DNA of 64,000 nucleotides from Trichinella spiralis (taxonomy: Eukaryota; Nematoda; Enoplea; Trichinellida; Trichinellidae), in contig CM012954.1 of NCBI GenBank assembly GCA_000181795.3, forward strand, positions 11,492,980 to 11,556,979, written 5' to 3'. Both the position numbers and the translations under genes were made by a program. Within the stretch, counting starts at the first letter, position 1, and every line of letters starts with the position of its first letter. Of this stretch, positions 37,959 to 49,148 are shown piece after piece. A model generated the notes under the pieces. The model worked only from the letters and a program-made list of their open reading frames with translations, did not search any database and was not told the origin of the DNA.

Positions 37959-40243
37959 TAAGTAAATTTTAAATGAATAAATGTCAAGTATCAATCATGA
38001 TTTATTAAAAATAGTTTTATATAATTCATTCTCAAATCAGTATGATAAATGTAATTTGCTTTTTTTGACTATATGTATCATAAAATTGAAATTTAATTGA
38101 AACAAATGGAAGATAAGAAAGCAGCGTATTTTTCATATGAATAAGCATAGTAAATAAATTGTTGTTGTTGTTGTTGTTGTTGTTTTTGACTGCATCACGG
38201 ATTGAAATGAGTGAAAATGTGATGCGGTCAAAATCTGTTTGGCAAAGTGAATTGGTCATTAAGCATTAACAGAGGCTGCTTTGAAATGCAATCACAGCTT
38301 GGTTGTTTCCCGACATGCTATCAAACAAGTCACAAGTGTTCTATCCAGTTTTGACAAATTGTTCAACACTAAACGCTGTTGTTGTTATTGTTGTTGATGC
38401 CGTTGTCAAAAATATGAAAATTGAATAACTAAGCTGCATCATATTGTTTTGTACTTGGTATTGGATTAAATGAAATTAATCATATTAATAAATCTAGTGA
38501 TTTTTTCTGTTCTTTTTTTTGAATAACTTGCATCAATCACCACTACACATGGGCGGGTGAACTTTTTCTCGAAACAGGGAAGGAAAAATTTGCCATTGTT
38601 GTTCATCATGCCGTAAATTGGCCTTGTACTTCATAAAAGAGATTGTAAAAAAAGAAAAGCAAAAAATATTGCATCTAGTAGTTATCCAATTTGCAATGCA
38701 ATGGGAGGTGAAATGTGAAAATGACTTTTGTCCAAAAGTATTGGTGCAAACTGACCAATTTCCTGGAACAGACCACCATGGGAACTTGAGTGCAAAACGG
38801 AAACGATAATCGGTCAACGGGTTGTGCTTAATTGCAATCACTCGGACAATGGTCAGTTGGTTTGTTAAAGCGTGTCGGGTTCAGGCCAATCGGAAACGAA
38901 CCGCAATCACGCTTTCCATTCATCCAATTAAAGCTGTTGGTTGGCACAACAATACGGTCGCCGGCATGAAATTATTCATTAACGACCGTTGGTTCCAAAA
39001 TCAGTTGGAACTTGGAAAATTCGATGGACATCTTTTTCACTTTCTTCACTTAGGTTGGTTCTGGTAGAATCATTGCACAAACGGAAAATCATCTTCAAAT
39101 GGACATACGAGTTAATTTGTATAGCTTGAAAGCTTCGTCTAAGATGGTTAGCTGAAGCTGAGATGAATTGAAAGGCGACAACTCTGTCACTTAATTCGAC
39201 CATATTTAAAGTCGAACAGGCGCGCCAATTATCATAATGACCAACAACGGATCGGTCGGCAAATTGAAAGCAGCCTCGATACAGAGATTAAACGCCTTTC
39301 ACCGTTTCGCACCACTTCATCAAAAAGAATTAATCGTCACAATAATAATAACAATAATTGATCAATGATTCTGATGACGCTTTTTGTTGATAGGCTAAAT
39401 TGAGAGACGATTTGTGGAACAAAGCGAATAAAAGGTGTGTTGTTGATGTGGTGAAAATTATGCAAAAATTGTTAGAACAGAAGAAGAAAAAGCTGACAAG
39501 TCCTGAGGGATTGGTAGATGAACAATTTTTGCATAAAACAACACTCGTGAAACTGCCGAATCAGTGAATAATCATCAATCATCCGATCGATCAACATCTG
39601 CATTGCGGTAGCTTTCTATGATATTGGAGAAGAAAACATTTTCACCGGTCCGGAAGTGACCAGCGCGCATATTTTATTATTATAATTTATTGTTACAAAT
39701 GGTCTTTTGTCCAATCATTCACTTGGCGCTGTTTCACAACGGAAAATGACAATAAAGAAAATCACTCACTGTTGAATATTTAATCACAACAATATACCTG
39801 TCCAAATGAATAAATTAAACTGCAGATGTTAATAAAATTACTGTTCAATCAAATTTATTTATTTCTATGAATTTTTTAATATTCAAATTTTGTTTGTTTG
39901 TTAAAAATTGTAAATTTTATGCATAAAGTTGTTGCAATGATGAAAAAAGAGAATTTTTTTCATTTTGTGATTAAAGAAGCAAATGGAAAAGTAGTTTGTG
40001 CTGTATATTGAATGACGACCGACTTGATGAGGCAGAAATAATAATACATAACTGGGGGCAAATTAAGCGACCGCGATAACAAGCGCCTGTTATCTATTGT
40101 TTTCTGCTTCTCTCTACACGCAGACACGTGTGTTGTGGAAAAGCGATGTCACCATCCTCTACTTGAAGCTGCTTTACGGTCTGGTCGATAAAAATTGAAA
40201 ACTTCTTCCACTACTACTACTACTACTACTATTACTGCTAATT
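34502..40243. other. Gene-poor upstream flank of the SIX3/6 gene
   Basis: No gene model supported. TTG/CAA triplet runs lie at 34587-34602, 36232-36252 and 38159-38183, a TA run at 37929-37956, an AAAT run at 37781-37804 and a CTTG run near 37604. GC-richer islands occur near 34.8-35.0, 36.5-36.9 and 37.2-37.4 kb and 38.6-39.3 kb. Open frames exist on both strands of some islands (for example 39203-38979 minus), which fits either short exons or conserved regulatory DNA. The promoter and possible first exon of the SIX gene should be here. Confidence 0.4.
36535..36909. promoter_or_regulatory. GC-rich island with two CACG-type palindromes
   Basis: GCCCACG (36535-36541) pairs with CGTGGGC (36552-36558) over a ten-base spacer. 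ACCACGCG (36888-36895) pairs with CGCGTGGT (36903-36910) over seven bases. Both share a CCACG core in an otherwise AT-rich flank. Role unknown; a regulatory island of the SIX locus is a guess. Confidence 0.3.
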
Positions 40244-41100
40244 CTATGCTTTGGCAAGCAACAAATGCTCGTTCAACATCTCTTTAGATAGCTCATCCGG
40301 TAGAGGAGACTTGTGAGAACAATTTGAATGGAAAAACAATAATAATATCCCGCCGATGTCGCTTGACAATTGAAATGCTTGTTTGTTGAATAAAATTTAT
40401 TCATTCAACATTCCAATAATATCCCGGATAAATGCAATTTGAAAAATAAAATTGTTTGTTTGTAAATTTAAATAAATATATAAATTCGTAAAATAATAAA
40501 TGAAAATCAATTACCTTTTCAACTAAAAGGATCAATTCAGCTTGGCACACCCGCTTTCGTGTAAAGTCATTTGATTTTATGACCATTAATTGAATCACAA
40601 CGTTCCTCAGAACTGATAAAAATGCAAAAATTATTCTAAATGGTGCAAGGGACAAAAATTTGAATAATCACCGTGAAACGTTGAAATAAATGACAAATTG
40701 AGCGAGTGAAATGAATGCACAAATTTTTACACTCCAAACTCTCTTTTTATAAATTGGAAAAATTTTTTTAAAGAAAAAACTATATTTCCCATTTCTTCTC
40801 TTTACGTTTAAATTTGCATTTTGCAAACTTGCTCAAAACGAACCGAACAGAGAGGCAAAATTAATATTTTTGAAATTTCACCCTCTAATTTATTTATTGA
40901 CTAGATTATTATTATGAAAAGCACATCCCCTCGGTAAAATTGAGAAAATTTGGTCAAGTCGATCTGGCGTCACGTTTGACAAATCAACTTCGTTCAATGA
41001 ACGCCTAATTGCAAGCACAAATGGCCACTGGTGACTGAAATCAAGTTTCGAAGTGGTGCAAATGATGATTTCCACTGACCATCCGCCCCCACTTCCATAG
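40244..41100 (-). CDS. Fragmentary unrecognised gene, three candidate 3' exons
   Basis: Exon (i) begins at 41100 after a strong acceptor (TGTCCGCAG) and reads YGSGGGWSVEIIICTTSK, SHQWPFVLAIRRSLNEVDLS and TPDRLDQIFSILPRG; unspliced it stops at 40890. Exon (ii) 40612-40515 lies between TTTTTATCAG and GTAATT and reads LRNVVIQLMVIKSNDFTRK then RVCQAELILLVEK. Exon (iii) 40309-40244 follows CACAAG in the matching phase and reads SPLPDELSKEMLNEHLLLAK and stops. Exons (ii) and (iii) join in phase; the donor joining (i) to (ii) would have to be a weak one after ILPRG. Family not recognised. It lies about 400 bp after the GLD-2-like gene on the same strand, so a shared transcript is possible. The 5' end was not found. 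Confidence 0.45.
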
Positions 41101-41508
41101 CTGCGGACAAACACAAGCAAGTTGAATAGTAAAAGCTTTTTGTTGATATGTATATTCTCTGGCCAGAAATTAACATCATCATCATCATCATCCAATATCA
41201 CAAAAAGCCAGGTAGTTTATTTTGTCGTCATATCACACACAACAAGACACAACACATGGAGTATCATAAAACAGCATAAAAGTGCCTTGAAGTAAATGGC
41301 AATTTCACAAAATAAGAAAGTGCAAAATGCATGCAAATATGCATTTGTGAAACCATTGGAAGCAAAAATGCTTCTTCATTACAGTAGTTGCTGATATCAA
41401 GTGATAGATGAGAGAAAATAGAGAAAACTCTAAAAATAATCATCGATTATTTTTTCCTAGACAGAGTCAGATGAAATTGTTAAAATTAAAATTCATCACG
41501 ACAATATT

Positions 41509-44373
41509 TCAACTGTGCATTTGAGGAATAGATGCAGTTTTGCTGTGAATACCACACAAATTTGCAAACGAAGCTCCGTGATGCAGCTGCCAGTCGGCTA
41601 GTTGCACTTCGCGGAGCAGACGGACAAAGCGGGTCCGCAGAAACAAACTCTGAGCTGTGTTTTGAAAATTGAACGGCTCCTCGATCCAAATTGGAGATAT
41701 CTGATTCTCGCGAGGTACCCGGCAGCCGAGACGAACCGAGATCATCTCCATTTCATAATTCACCCGGCAACCGTAGTGTCGAAAAAATCCTGCAAACAGT
41801 TGTTCAATTGGTTGCACATTTTCGCTGCGAAATTCAAAAGGAAACGGTGTGTTGAAATTAATATCAAGCACATCAATGTTCGCGTTGAAGTGATTCGGAT
41901 ACAAGCTTTGCAAGCTTGGTAATACCGGAGGTCGAACACCGCATTGCAAATAATTGAGAACCAACAACGTCCAGGAATAACTGTTCAGATAACCATTCTG
42001 CGCGTCGCACAACCCTTTCAACTTTGCCCAGTGCTTTATGCAAATCACCAGAGGAGCAAATCGATCATCAATCTAAAAATCAAATTGAATTTCTTTTTCT
42101 ATTCTTCAAAAACACTTCCAACTTATTATTGAAACTTTATTAATAATAATTGAAAAAAAAGAAAAATAAATACACATTTGAACAATTCATAATTGTCACC
42201 AATTACTGTTATTATTATTATTATCATCATCATCATCATTAGATAGCAATTAATTTCAACAATAAATTAAAGTGCTGTGTTAAAAGCTATTGGAAAATTG
42301 ATGAAGAAGTAATGATGCCTTGTGTTGATTGCTATTTATGAAATACTTTTGTTAATGTTAATCCACTGAAAATTCAGCAAACACATGCAGTATTATAAAT
42401 TTTTAATCAATCTCCATGTTAAGTCGACTCAAAAGCAAACTGCTTTTAATATTTTAAGGGAATTTCTATTCCACAAAAGTAACATCATTTAGCAACATTT
42501 AAAAATAAATCTGAAATCATTTCAAAAAAATGCAGTGGAAGAATTTAGGCTAATTATCTTATAATCTGAATCTCAGATGTTTCACAAAACTAATTTATGA
42601 GAAAAAACAGAAGACAAAAATAAGTGAAACAATTATTTTTTGTATTAAAAGTAGCTGTAATTTTTTCTGCTGAATAATTAAGAGCAGATGTCATAGCCGC
42701 AAGCAGTATTGTTGCGAAGCATGTAATAATCACTTAAAGGTCAACTTTGCTTCTTGCTTGCTTTTCATGCAAAAGAATACCATCCATCTGACCCTGCTGA
42801 TAAATAATTTCCTTTTTCTGCATTATTACCAATGATCGAGCGTGTGCATAATGTGATAATTTTTTACAAAAATTATATTATTGAAATTCAACAACAACAA
42901 CAACTATCTTCCAATAACAGCAACATCTTTGATATTCATTTTCCATCAACTCCATTCTTCTCATCCTATTCATGCGTATGAACAAAATTATATAGGCATG
43001 TGAAAACTGTTAAAAAAATTTTTTGCCTTAAAAGCATCCCCAAGCAATTAAAACAAATCACTTTGTAAAACTCATTTTCAAACAAACTGAAGCAAACAAA
43101 ACTTAAACCGAGGAGCTTACAAATATGGAAACAATTTTTTAAACTTAGATGAAAAAAGGAAATAAAATTGATTCATTTTATTGATGAAGAATATTTTCAA
43201 AAATTAATTCAATACAAAAAAACAGTTTTCTTCCAATACAAGCCTCACACTAAAATCTAAATCGTGAAATCAGTATAATTGAAAATAAATTTATCTCTTA
43301 CCCCAAAAGAAATATATGCCGTACAAATTCAAACCAACACTGCCATTTCAAAAGTGTAAAGACAAAATTACACACGAAATTATAAAAAAAGAAAGAAAGC
43401 TCATTTAAAAATAAAAATAATAAAAATGTTACCCTCCAATTTAATAAAATTCAAATACATTCGACAATATTACAAATATTAATAGAAATTCTTTAAAAAA
43501 ATGTAAACTTGTACATCTGTATACTGTAGAAATCAAATTTACCTAATGCACTTTACGCAACTTTTAGATTTAAACAAATTCGAACAAAGATGCCGAAAAG
43601 TGGCATGCTTAAAAATTTTAAATATAAAATTATCATTTGTGAGATTTTTTAAATAAATTAGCATGTTTTTCATGAAGTGAATAAAATATTAGAAAACTTA
43701 CCTTAACGTAAGAACGAAGCAAATAAGAATTGTAAATTCCTAAAACGTGGTTGCAGTTTATATCCACAGAATATCCCCATGGATTAACAAATTTGCCACG
43801 AAGTATGGGCACTTTCGCAGTAATTATTTGATGCTGACAAATTGGCGAGTTGGGATTACAAAACGCATTGTAACAAGCTTGCAATGTCTGTAATGCCAGA
43901 TGTCTCTCAATGTAATATTCACGTCTCGGAGTCGGGGTGATTAAGCAAAGATCCATATCACAATCGTTCAAACCCAAACCAGTTACCGAACTACCAGTCA
44001 AAAGAATGGCTCTTAGAGCACAGAAACTTTTCAGATATTCGCTAAGATCCTTTACCATCTTCATCTTTTCCGAAAACATGGCGTCTGTCTGTATGTTATT
44101 TAAATAAAACTGTCGTATTTCATCACCAACGCTGACCTTGGCAAAAGAAATTGGCTGAACGTAGGAATTCGATGTTTCTGCTCTCATCTGTGAATCTTCA
44201 CATTTTTTCACAAAACAATAATAAGGTTCTTGTCTACCGTCTTCAGACAGCTGTACCGGCTGATATGGATTAATCAGAATTCTTTGCACTCCGATATTTA
44301 TCGGAGGATAAACGTTCCCATCATATCCATATCCTTGTATGTAGTTTGGATTGAACTGTCGTTCGGGATTCAT
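41509..44373 (-). CDS. TENT2: GLD-2-type cytoplasmic poly(A) polymerase (terminal nucleotidyltransferase)
   Basis: Two exons, 44373-43702 and 42072-41509, phase 0, 411 residues (human TENT2 is 484). The nucleotidyltransferase motif is GSSVTGLGLNDCDMDLCL (residues 127-144) with catalytic Asp 139 and 141, and a third Asp at 204 in GYSVDINCN. The central domain follows: VLGIYNSYLLRSY, then IDDRFAPLVICIKHWAKLKG, GYLNSYSWTLLVLNYLQC and PVLPSLQSLYP. Near the end ISPIWIEEPFNFQNTAQSLF matches the family's nucleotide-recognition loop. Known role: elongates poly(A) tails of selected mRNAs in germline and neurons, recruited by RNA-binding partners, since it has no RNA-binding domain of its own. The start at MNPERQFNPN is preferred over a more upstream hydrophobic in-frame stretch that lies in probable intron or leader. 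The single intron is 1629 bp. Confidence 0.87.
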
Positions 44374-47156
44374 GTTTCCCACCGAAAATCGAAGATTTCT
44401 AAGAAGCACTACAACAATTAATGTCACGAACCAATCTAATACAACAGGTGAATTGTAGTAAAAAATGCGCATAGTTTACGCGAAAATAAATAAATCAAAA
44501 ATGATTAAAAAATGCGATATCAATTCAAAAATATACAATTCATAACAACATACGAGAAACAATTACTTTTGATCAGAGCAATACTTCAGCGCAATTTGAA
44601 AATGTTTCCTCAAAAGGAATAAATAAATTAAAGTAAAAAATAAATTATAAAACAATAAGCCAACTGAAACCAATCTCAATCAAACCCAACTGCCCGAAGT
44701 ATCACACCTACAGTCCAATCAATTCTTTAAAAAATATACATTTAAAGTACGAAAATGACAGTAAAAATTACGTAAATAAACAATTTGACAAGCAAGAATA
44801 AAACAAAACATTACCTGATGCAACAGAAAATATTAAAATGAAATCAACCGTTTCTCGAATTAAACATTTTAATAAACTTATTATTAATAGTGTTTTTATT
44901 ATTAAGTAACAAAAATAGCTAATATCAGAATTTAAATTCTTAAACCAGCTCAAAAATATACGCAAAACAACTCCCGAACAAATAAAAAATCAATTTCATA
45001 AATAACTTAAAACTGATTCTACCTTCGTTGAAATATAAGTTTTAAAGAACTTTTTAAAATATTAAAATCAGAAGAATACAAATATAAATGCATTGCGCTT
45101 AAAACTTCAAATTACTGTAAAATACAGAATATCATATGGTAATGGAAAGTTTTTCAACGTATTTGAATCTTGTCATAAGGATTGCTTGGTCATAATTTGG
45201 AAGTCTTCCGTTGAGAAACGACGATTCTACAACGTTGCTAATGAAAATTTTCAGCACTTCAAGCCAATCATCCATAAAACTATCATTATTTCATTGAAAA
45301 ACTGTTTTTTTTGTCAAAACCTAATAAATAATAATAAATAAATAATAAATACCTAATAAATAATAATAATAAATAATAAAACATAAATAACTAATAAATA
45401 TTAAACTCAATCTACATAATATGGAAGTCTCACATAAGGCAGAATCATCACTTTGTCGAAACATTTGAAACGATCACGTGTTGTTTATTGTAAACATTTT
45501 ACATTTAAAACTGAAGAAATAAGAAAATAAAATAAGTCAGAAAAAAATATGTTCAAAAACACGTGCTCTGATTCTACGAAAATAGAATTTAAAAATTGTG
45601 TTTTTACAATAATTCGATCCAATGCAGAAGTGACAAATTTCAAAATACCTCGATTAAAACTAACTTGATTACTACTGAAGCCGAATTTTAAAAATTATCC
45701 ATTTACCGATTAAATGAACTTTTTCTCGGGGAATCATTTCCGAAGGAACAAGAATTTTAATACAAAAGTTACGAAAGAAGATAATTTTTTTTGTCATTTA
45801 ACTTTTACGTGAATATCCAAAACATGCAGTTTTTAAATTCGAAGCAATAATTGAAATCAAATCTTCAAATCGTACATTTTCTTCAAATCAACACATTTGT
45901 TTCTCAAATTCGTAAATATCACATGCCATTACATTAAAACAGTCGTAATTACCTTAACGTAAATGTAAATACAATTTCAATTTCCACATATTTTGTTGTG
46001 TTTCATGTTTACATATGTAAACAAAAGAAAACATACATTATCACTTACAGTCTTGCCGATTGAAATGTACTCTAGCTGCACTGAACGACGAATAGTAATG
46101 TTTTGAAATATCATACAATCTATTTTCACATATGCACAGACAGTGTATTAACTGTAATCTTCCTTAAATACGACATTTTTTTTACAATCTTACATGTCCA
46201 AGATTTCATTAAGATATGCATCTCGCATCTCCTTTACCATTATTTTTTAAATAAAAGTTATCAAATACATTTCTTAGAATGAAAAATAAATCATTCGAAT
46301 TAAAATAATTATTCAGTGATGTTTTAATTCTATCATTAATTAAATAAATTTAGTACAGAGACCGACTTTTAAAATAATATTAAAATCACTTTAAATGAAG
46401 CGCATGCAAATTTTAAATAATATTTAACAATTTAAAATTATTTTCGTTTAAAATATATGAATTTCAATATAAATATTGACAAACAATGGAAGTACTAATG
46501 AAAAATCATATTACAGTATGTTGCTTCATTTAAGAACAACAATTGAGTTAAATATCTTTTTTATTAGCGGTTAAATCACAGTAGTGAACAAATGATAAAT
46601 GAACAATTAATAAAATTTAATAATATGCTTAAAATAAAAATATAAATGAAAAACTATATAAAGTTGTGTTAAAACCTGGAAATCAAGTATAGCTTACTGT
46701 ACTTTGTTTTTCACAATTTTAATGTGCCCCCTTTTTACCTTCAGGTGTAAGCTTTGTAATAATATTTTTTATTTAATTAATGAAATTTGTTTATTTTAAA
46801 TACAATGATAATCATATGCAAAGAAACTGAATTTTTTATTTCAATTTTATAGCTGAAAGCAATAAAAGTAAGAAGCAGCTAAAATGAATTGATGAATTAA
46901 TCAATCATCGGCGTGCATTTTTTTTATTTCTTTTTGCTGGTTAATTGTAATGATTTGAGCAAATCATTTGTGCGCGGTGATGATGAGAACTGATATTAGT
47001 AATAATTTTGTTTTTAAAGGGATCGTTTGCAAAGCACCGTTGGTCCTGTTCTTTTTCTTTTCTTTGTCATTTTGTTGTTCGTGTCTGTTGTATTTTACAT
47101 TTGATGTTTTAAATTTCAGAATTGTTAGCTGCACATTGATACTGGTAACTTCTGTC
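44374..47156. other. AT-rich intergenic region between GLD-2-like and KLHDC3 genes
   Basis: About 2.8 kb, very AT-rich, between two divergently transcribed genes. TAA-type repeats cluster at about 45325-45405. No supported ORF or RNA gene. Confidence 0.5.
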
Positions 47157-48824
47157 ATGCATTGGACGTTGTCAATAGAAAACGGGCCTCGTCGAGTAAA
47201 TCATGCCGCTGTTGCTTATAACAATTGCATTTTCAGCTTCGGCGGTCATTCTGCTGAGGAGGTCCAAGTAGTGTTTGAGAAAATTGACATTCACGTTTTC
47301 GGTCCAAGTAATTAATTATTGTTATTTACAAATGACAAGTTTAATTCTTATTTAAAATTTGTGTAAAATGTACACTTATGCTTATTTAGTTTTACATGTA
47401 TGCTTATTTAGCATATTTTTATAAGAAGAAACACTTATGATATTATGTTTAATAAGAAGGACATCCATTTATTTTAAGATTTTGTATTTTAGCAACATTT
47501 AAATGGATGCATTTGCCAATGCCAGAATATTCTGGTGCTTATTTTCATTGTACTCCTTGCCATCGCTATGGTCATACTGCAGTTACTTATAAAGATAAAT
47601 GTTACGTCTTTGGTGGGCGTAACATTAAAATTGGCGCTTGTCTTGGTGTTTTTCAGTATAATTTCCAAACAAGAGTATGGCATAAAAAAGCTACCATGGG
47701 CTACAAAGTTTATCCACGCGATGCTCATACTTGCTGTGTATATGGAAATATGATGATTATTTTTGGTGGATTCGTCGAATACACGCAACAGTTTTCAAAT
47801 GATGTCTTCATCTTGGATTTGGACACGTTTATATGGCGAAGACCGAATGTTACTGTATTAAACAATTAAGTCTGCATGTTTGACTGGTTTTTATTATTTT
47901 TGTTTGTTTTGCAGGGTGTAAAACCAAGTTGGCGCGATTTTCATACGGCTACTGTTATTGGTGATCGCATGTATGTTTTTGGTGGGCGTTCAGATGAAGC
48001 GGGTCCGCACCATTCAAATGTTGAACGCTATCCTACAGATTTGTTTTACTTGGATTTGAGTACGTTTGAGTGGCACGAGGTACAAACTACTGGCGAACGA
48101 CCTACTGGCAGACGAAGTCATTCTGCGTGGGAATATTCTGGCTGTTTGTACATATTCGGTGGCTACAATGGACTTACTAATCATCATTCCAATTCAGTAT
48201 ACAGATTTAATCCAAGTATTTCATACAAATATATATGTATATTTATATTATTCATTTAATTTTGATATGTTTATTTTGTCAGATTCATTGAAATGGGAAA
48301 AAATGAAGCCCGGCGGCTGTCCTCCAACTCCTAGACGTCGTCAGTGTTGTGTAAAAATTGGCAGCAAAGTTTACATCTTCGGCGGGACAAGGTTTGATTT
48401 AAAATGATTATTTAGCTGTTTATAATTGGGCATTGCTATTTTTCTCAATGCTGTTTTTATTTATAGCCCACATTTGCCAGCCTCACAGTACTATAGAATA
48501 GTCGGATCAGCAAATGCGCCTAACGATTTGTATGATCTTTCAGATTTGTACATTTTGGATATGAGTATGCTTTTTCAGAAATTATTATGATTTTATAAAT
48601 AAAAAGTGGAATTTTTTGTTTAGATCCAACATTGGAAACCTTATGTATGACATCACTGTTAAATCGTAAAACGGTTATTAAGGAAACTGAAATTCCGAAA
48701 ATTTTATGGTAATTAGAATATTTCATATTTTATTATTTATATCTGTTTTTGTAGGGATAAATATCAGGCAGTTTTAAATGGAAGAGACGTCAGTAATTCT
48801 AAAAGAAAAAGACGGAGAAGGTGA
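47157..48824 (+). CDS. KLHDC3: KLHDC3: kelch-repeat cullin-2 substrate receptor
   Basis: Exons 47157-47307, 47493-47854, 47915-48215, 48283-48391, 48467-48564, 48624-48708, 48755-48824; phases close, 391 residues (human 382). The start MHWTLSIENGPRRVNHAAVA matches the family N terminus. Six kelch blades follow, each with a FGG-type turn: FSFGG, YVFGG, IIFGG, YVFGG, YIFGG, YIFGG, with RRSHSA and PRRRQCC before the later ones. After the propeller, LETLCMTSLL fits a BC box and IPKILWDKY a Cul2 box, both at the position used by human KLHDC3. Known role: recognises C-terminal glycine degrons for CRL2. The C terminus ends in a very basic run (KRKRRRR) that is absent from the human protein and could act as a nuclear signal. 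Confidence 0.93.
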
Positions 48825-49148
48825 TGTAAAGAAAAGAGCGAAGTCATTTTTGCATTTCTTACATCATTGCAGCATTTAATCCGGTTTTTCTATTATTGGT
48901 TAACGTTAAAGAATGTTTCAAGTTTAGCAGTTTTTACAGTATGCTATTTCGAATTATCAGAATTGAAGTTGTTATGTTTAAAAATATGCCTTACATATTT
49001 AGAAAGTTTTTTAAAATTAAACTTTTATAATAATTTTGTTTATGATAAGGGATGAATGAATGAAATGATAGTTTTATTGATTGTAATGGTTTTATTATAT
49101 AAATGTACAAGAATTTACATGCAAGATGAGGAAATGGTAGTGATGGAA

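Noticed and set aside
38533-39203. Protein-like ORFs on both strands at 38.5-39.2 kb
   Set aside because: Overlapping open frames on opposite strands without splice signals; probably conserved non-coding DNA or chance.
22600-41500. Search by eye for tRNA genes, rRNA pieces and well-known microRNAs (let-7, lin-4, mir-1, mir-9, mir-124 seeds)
   Set aside because: No cloverleaf T-loop/anticodon combination and no mature microRNA sequence recognised.
44374-44472. Upstream in-frame extension of the GLD-2-like ORF with a hydrophobic stretch
   Set aside because: Cytoplasmic GLD-2 enzymes have no such membrane segment; the stretch is AT-rich and precedes a better start at MNPERQFNPN.
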